This document shows, in pieces, positions 7,922 to 11,500 of a stretch of DNA of 11,500 nt. A model generated the notes under the pieces. That model worked only from the letters and a program-made list of their open reading frames with translations, was not told where the DNA came from and made no database searches. Each line of letters starts with the position of its first letter. The first letter of the stretch is position 1. The position numbers and the translations under genes are program-made. Location of the stretch: contig NC_135550.1 of assembly GCF_964340395.1 (NCBI RefSeq), forward strand, positions 7,516,601 to 7,528,100, read 5' to 3'. This DNA comes from Glandiceps talaboti. Its lineage: Eukaryota > Hemichordata > Enteropneusta > Spengelidae.

Positions 7922-8844
7922 GTTACAAGTCATGTCTTAAATACTGGGTTTGAGTTCAATCACTTGCAAGTGACAGTAAGTATGCTTCAGTAATGTGTAC
8001 CATACATGTAGCAAAAATTACACCCCAGAAACAAATGAACTCGGTTTATACCCTGTAGATGTCACATTTATTTGTACTACGACGGGTGAGGAGGTGTAAA
8101 TGTTTCAGTTCAACACACTGTTACTTTGGTTTGACATCTACTGAGCAAAAGAAGACCACATTAATAATCTAAATCTGAATGGGACTGTACAGAAAGTGAC
8201 AAGTGCACAATTTTCCCTCCTGTCAAATTACCCAGTCTAATCAGTAAATGGACAAATTTGTCTTCATACGTTCAATAATCTCTACATTGCAAACTGTTTG
8301 TGTCAGTTCCTATAACTCTATATGTCAATGCGCCATGATTAAATTACATGGGGATCGACACACTCTCACCGACACATTCTCTCAGATCAGAAAAATTAAA
8401 TTGGAGACTGAAACTGCTCTGTTGGAAGTAATTTGTATGTATGTTGAACAATGATTTCGGAAATAATACTCAAAAAAATAATAATTTAATGCAAAAATTT
8501 TTTCAATGTGTCGATTCTCTCCAAAAACATAAGTCTGAATGAGATTGTATTAGTATTGTGTGTATTATTAGTTGAACAAGTGATAGAAGGTTGTTGGCAA
8601 TGATCTACAAAATCAACACATATATACTGTCTATGTACGATACAAGGTCAAGATGTGTATTAAGTTGATAAAGTCATCTGTGGTTATTTTGGAATTCACC
8701 TTCAGATATAATGTCAAAGTGAAAATGAATGTTCAAAACTGAAAACATATCAATGCTTGTAATTAACCTTGTTGTGATAAATTGTTCCTACATATGAAAA
8801 GTCAAAAATAGTGTTGGTGCATATTCCAGTCCTAGCGTGCATGT
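7922..8844. other. Non-coding stretch
   Basis: No supported gene. The plus-strand frame at 8248-8454 (68 codons) has no motif, no splice context and no repeat explanation, so it is best treated as chance. A perfect 14-bp palindrome, TCACTTGCAAGTGA, lies at 7960-7973. It contains two overlapping CANNTG hexamers but has no further regulatory context. Confidence 0.45.
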
Positions 8845-8904
8845 TGTGTGTGTGTGTGTGTGTGTGCGCACGCACATACATATATGCGTGTGCACGTGCA
8901 TGTG
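8845..8904. repeat. 60-bp strictly alternating pyrimidine-purine tract
   Basis: (TG)11 at 8845-8866 is followed by a CG/CA/TA/TG-mixed segment that keeps perfect pyrimidine-purine alternation to 8904. The tract contains GCGCACGCAC and GTGCACGTGCATGTG. Such tracts are classical Z-DNA formers under negative supercoiling. The short frames crossing it on both strands, with Cys-Val or Thr-His repeats, are spurious. Confidence 0.9.
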
Positions 8905-9001
8905 ATTGTCTAGGTACAAAATTCATCTTTGTGCCAGGTCCAAAACTCAAAAATACTTCCCTTTTGTTGGCACTCTTTGATTTATCACTGGGGCTCACTT
9001 A

Positions 9002-9078
9002 TTAGGGAGTTGTCATTATTCATGACCTGGGGTGGGTGGGGTTTGATAGAAAATTTGCCCCCCCCCCCCCCCCCCCCC
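9002..9078. repeat. G-rich segment and 21-C homopolymer, possible end of a dispersed element
   Basis: TTAGGGAGTTGTCATTATTC starts about 25 bases before GGGGTGGGTGGGG (9030-9042). After a short AT spacer comes an uninterrupted run of 21 C residues (9058-9078). The G-rich part can pair with the C run as a hairpin, and the minus strand of the C run is a G21 tract able to form a quadruplex. TTAGGGAGTTGTCATTATT resembles a motif I associate with a widespread marine-invertebrate repeat, but I cannot verify that here. The exact C count is prone to sequencing error. Confidence 0.6.
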
Positions 9079-10121
9079 TTCATTATTTGTTTGCATATGA
9101 AATGTATATCTGACATTTGTAAGCCATTATTAAACCTGGGTTGTATTATAAGTCAATACCATTAGTCAATATCTTATCAAAGATTAAGTTGTCAACCACA
9201 TCCTGACAAGTTGACAGTCATCAGCTGAAATGCAATGTCAATGTCACTATAACATATTTGTTGTGTAAAACATTGGATGTGGAATGTGAATAGTGGCCTT
9301 CAATATTCCAGGAAAAAGAGAGACAGAGTGAGTAAACGGTATTAGCCAATGAAACTTGTGTCCTGTATGAATGGTTAATTGGAGTAAAGAAATCCTGATG
9401 TCAGTGTACCGCATATTATGGGCTATGTGCACAGTAGCGACTACTGAAGAATGTTCTGATAGACAACGCTCTGCGACAAGTATTATGGGATGCCTTGCAA
9501 AAAAATTAATGAAATGAACATTCCATTACATGTGACTACTACAAAAAAAACATTACACACAGTCCATCGAGTAAATTAAATTTTAATGAAGAGTTATCAA
9601 ATATTTACCACATGACAACTATAACTTCATTTGACAAAACTGAGTTGTTTGACAGAATTGAGTTGTCACTCTCTGTTGGCAGGACTAACATATACTGTCA
9701 CTGCAAACGCTATCATCTTGTAGCCATGGCGATTTATCATTTAGTTGTCTTCTTCTATATTAAACGACATAAAGGTCAGCGGTCAACCAAGGAGGTCACA
9801 GGTTTTGTACATTACATGATAAATTCTGTTTCGTAAATCAATCTGAAAGTGATCTTAAGTTTATTTTGTTGGTAAAAATACATGTTTGCCGAAATGTTCT
9901 GGTGATTACCAGTGACAGAAAGGTAAATAAATCTTTTAGTGCAAATCCCTAGATAGTGACTTTTCCACCATTCTGATCTTTTCTCGTCTGTCTTCAAAAA
10001 GAACCTTGTCAGATTTAATGCAAGTATTTTCAATATTTTGTCATGTGTCAATACACAGTAGTACTAATGGTGAAAAACATATATCATATATTTTGATGTC
10101 TGAAATCTCAATGAATTTTCC
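9079..10121. other. Non-coding stretch downstream of MOCS3
   Basis: No exon was supported on either strand. Frames at 9247-9432 (minus), 9612-9836 (plus) and 9812-10051 (minus) translate to peptides without domains, and I see no splice-bounded conserved block. This is probably intergenic DNA beyond the MOCS3 3' end. Confidence 0.5.
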
Positions 10122-10461
10122 TTAAAGTGGCCATATGGATGAGGATTGGGTATATATTTTGGATTTTTAATTTATAAATTAATTTTATCATGGCTTTCTA
10201 ATTGAAAATCAATGTGAAACAACATGGACAAAATCTGTGTTTGTAACTCAATAAATTGCAGAAGATTATTAAGAATGTAAAATGTTTGTACGTACAATAA
10301 CAAACCTTTTACACATTTTTTTAGCTTTTTGTAATGTATTGCGTTACCAACACAAACTTAGTCTATGCTGTTTCACATTGAATTTTCAAGTTAATAAAAT
10401 TGTTTTGTAAATTAAAAATCCCCAAAATAAATACCAATCCTCATCCATATGGCCACTTTAA
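10122..10461. mobile_element. Full-length palindromic foldback MITE flanked by TTAA
   Basis: The outermost 28 bases match perfectly in inverted orientation, TTAA plus AGTGGCCATATGGATGAGGA and further, at 10122-10149 and 10434-10461. Complementarity continues with small indels all the way to the centre: AATCAATGTGAAACA on the left pairs with TGTTTCACATTGAA on the right, and GTAAAATGTTTGTACGTAC meets its own complement. The midpoint of 10126-10457 falls exactly on the self-complementary GTACGTAC at 10288-10295. There is no coding capacity. TTAA at both edges is either a target-site duplication, as in piggyBac-type elements, or part of the terminal repeat. It lies just past the MOCS3 poly(A) site. 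Confidence 0.85.
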
Positions 10462-10534
10462 TAAGTATACTCCGAGAGTATATCACATTTCACTTTCTGG
10501 TTTCTATGACAACAAAGGAGGAATTGTATTCCTC

Positions 10535-10557
10535 AACAACAAATGAACACAAAATGG
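10535..10557 (-). promoter_or_regulatory. GU-rich downstream element for MOCS3 3' end formation
   Basis: Read on the minus strand this is CCATTTTGTGTTCATTTG followed by TTGTTG, a U/GU-rich stretch starting about 35 bases after the AATAAA hexamer. That is the usual distance for the CstF-binding element. Cleavage would be expected around 10565-10580. Confidence 0.55.
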
Positions 10558-10592
10558 CTTGAATCACTGACTAAATTCCCACCTCAATGGGC

Positions 10593-10598
10593 TTTATT
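10593..10598 (-). terminator. Poly(A) signal AATAAA of MOCS3
   Basis: A canonical AATAAA on the minus strand lies 96 bases after the MOCS3 stop codon and is followed by a GU-rich element. It implies a short 3' UTR of roughly 115-130 bases spanning 10694 down to about 10570. No other equally well-placed hexamer was seen between the stop and this site. Confidence 0.75.
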
Positions 10599-10694
10599 AA
10601 ACTTGCAATCAGTCAACTGTTTCACAGTTCACAGTTTGGCAAGACAGACTCAACCATCATGTGTCCTCTCCTAATACGTGATTTTGTGAATTTC

Positions 10695-10846
10695 TCAATA
10701 CTGAGGAAACTGTGGATCAATCCTCTTAGCCCAGGCCATCAGCCCCCCTCTGATGTCTCTAACAAATGCTGGTAAATCGGACAGCTTGTCCTGGAGTACA
10801 CGCACAGCTTTCTGGGAATCATTTCCCAACCTACACACGACATAGA
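10695..10846 (-). CDS. MOCS3: Last coding exon of MOCS3 (adenylyltransferase and sulfurtransferase), rhodanese-domain C-terminus
   Basis: Partial gene; only the 3' exon is inside the window. After two bases completing a codon begun in the previous exon, 49 codons and a TGA follow, giving [14 protein letters not shown] near the start and [17 protein letters not shown] at the end. MOCS3/Uba4 activates the C-terminal glycine of MOCS2A and URM1 by adenylation through its N-terminal E1-like domain. It then transfers sulfur from the C-terminal rhodanese domain, feeding molybdenum-cofactor synthesis and tRNA wobble-uridine thiolation in the cytosol. The cysteine at exon residue 4 heads the six-residue rhodanese loop CRLGND and corresponds to the persulfide-forming cysteine (Cys412 in human, from memory). 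The [11 protein letters not shown] stretch and FPQY terminus are typical of MOCS3 rather than of stand-alone rhodaneses. The segment between LQ and VRD looks a few residues shorter than in human. Frame, catalytic residue, splice acceptor and stop are all intact, which argues against a pseudogene. The plus-strand frame at 10587-10775 is its antisense shadow. Confidence 0.92.
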
Positions 10847-10864
10847 CTGAAAATAAACAGGAAT
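10847..10864 (-). other. MOCS3: 3' splice site (acceptor) of the last MOCS3 intron
   Basis: On the minus strand TTCCTGTTTATTTTCAG precedes the exon, with the AG at 10848-10847 and a pyrimidine-rich tract. The exon opens with TC, the last two bases of an interrupted codon (phase 1 intron). Any nTC codon encodes F, L, I or V, consistent with the hydrophobic residue expected before YVVC in this family. Confidence 0.85.
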
Positions 10865-11500
10865 ATAACAATTCTTATCAATTCACTGATTAAACTCATA
10901 GACAATAATCAACTTTCATTTCACAAAATTGACTGAAAGAGTAAAGAAGTTATAAAGTTTACTGCTCATAATCTGTCTTTATTTTCTTTCTTTTTATTTG
11001 AGTTCTGATATCCAAACAGTACGTATAACCAAATACTTCAGATAACAAAACTGTTCAGATAAACAAATTTTTTTGGGTGACCAAACAATACAGATAACCA
11101 AAATAATACTACAGTAATAGTTCAGATAATCAAATCATCAAGATAACCAAAAGGTGCAGATAACAAGCAATTCAGATAACTAAATCATTCAGATAAAAGA
11201 ATACAGATAAACCAAGCAGTTCAGATAACCAAAATATTGAGAAAACCAAAGAGTAGAGATAACTAAAACTGTGTAGCTATTTCTACATATTAATCATGGT
11301 TCATGGGAAAATAATAGTACAAAAGGACCAAACATTGGCAATACTTGGAGTCTAGATAATCCAGTATTGCTTCTGGTCAGTACATTCTGTCTAAAGTGGT
11401 GCGAGGATGCAATTTTTTTTTTTTTAATTCTCAATAAACCTGTCACTGAATCTACTATTTATGGCCATTACTGTTCTTTTTATTTAGTATTTTAGAGCAA
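10865..11500 (-). other. MOCS3: Last intron of MOCS3 (continues beyond the window)
   Basis: No upstream MOCS3 exon was found between the acceptor and the right edge, and no other rhodanese or E1-like peptide is visible in any frame. The intron is therefore at least about 650 bp. It holds the 17-bp-period minisatellite described separately and a T13 run at 11413-11425. Confidence 0.75.
11005..11268 (+). repeat. Degenerate minisatellite, 17-bp period, in MOCS3 intron
   Basis: The core TTCAGATAACCAAA with variable spacer recurs across the segment. AGATAA-type cores start at 11040, 11057, 11092, 11124, 11141, 11158, 11174, 11191, 11205, 11223, 11240 (diverged) and 11257. The commonest spacing is 17 bp, and two intervals are close to double that, implying diverged units in between. 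In the MOCS3 transcript it reads as GGTTATCTGAA repeats. Confidence 0.85.

Noticed and set aside
7921-7980. tRNA-like B-box (GGTTTGAGTTCAATC) suggesting a tRNA-derived SINE
   Set aside because: Only a loose match to GGTTCRANNCC, with no A-box at the right distance, no cloverleaf and no A-rich tail.
8750-9165. Frames with Cys-Val, Thr-His and poly-proline runs on both strands
   Set aside because: They are translations of the TG tract and the C21 run, not proteins.
10587-10775. Plus-strand frame of 62 codons
   Set aside because: It overlaps the MOCS3 exon in antisense. The minus-strand reading has clear family identity and this one has none.
10861-11500. Penultimate MOCS3 exon
   Set aside because: I read the minus strand for the preceding rhodanese segment and found only the minisatellite and AT-rich intron, so it must lie beyond the window.

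Overview
The window looks like ordinary non-coding, AT-rich DNA from an invertebrate animal nuclear genome, probably a marine one. It has one spliced gene end, long stretches without usable reading frames, several microsatellites and minisatellites, and dispersed repeats rich in hairpins. No operons, bacterial genes, CRISPR array or tRNA/rRNA genes were seen. The phylum cannot be fixed from sequence alone. The single protein-coding exon shows only that this is a eukaryote with a metazoan-type MOCS3 gene.

Right end (about 10535-11500, minus strand). This holds the last coding exon of MOCS3 (Uba4-type adenylyltransferase/sulfurtransferase): 49 codons carrying the rhodanese active-site cysteine loop and the family's C-terminal tail. 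It is preceded by a good splice acceptor and followed by an AATAAA poly(A) signal and a GU-rich element. The rest of the gene lies beyond the right edge. The last intron fills 10847-11500 and contains a degenerate minisatellite with a 17-bp period.

Just downstream of the MOCS3 3' end (10122-10461) is a 340-bp element that is one palindrome from end to end. It is bordered by TTAA on both sides and centred exactly on GTACGTAC, the architecture of a foldback MITE.

Left and centre. Two copies of the same composite repeat lie about 4.2 kb apart in the same orientation (about 277-1070 and 4512-5842). Each has, in order, a terminal hairpin, a GTCT/GT microsatellite, a tandem block with a period of roughly 97-147 bp, a second tandem block with a period of about 114 bp (CCTAGCAACAAGACCACGCC-type units), and a conserved end with a small palindrome. 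This resembles non-autonomous Helitron/Helentron-related elements of the DINE-1/pearl type, but that assignment is inference. Between and after the copies lie a nested inverted-repeat segment (1101-1472), an exact 57-bp duplication (1394/1767), a GTT microsatellite followed by a minisatellite (3208-3605), a MITE-like inverted repeat pair (7518-7921), a strictly alternating pyrimidine-purine tract of 60 bp (8845-8904), and a 21-C homopolymer next to a G-rich segment (9030-9078).

The remaining open frames are short, have no recognisable domains, and several are direct by-products of tandem repeats. I call no gene from them. I found no convincing new gene system. The most interesting material is the composite repeat family and the full-length palindrome.
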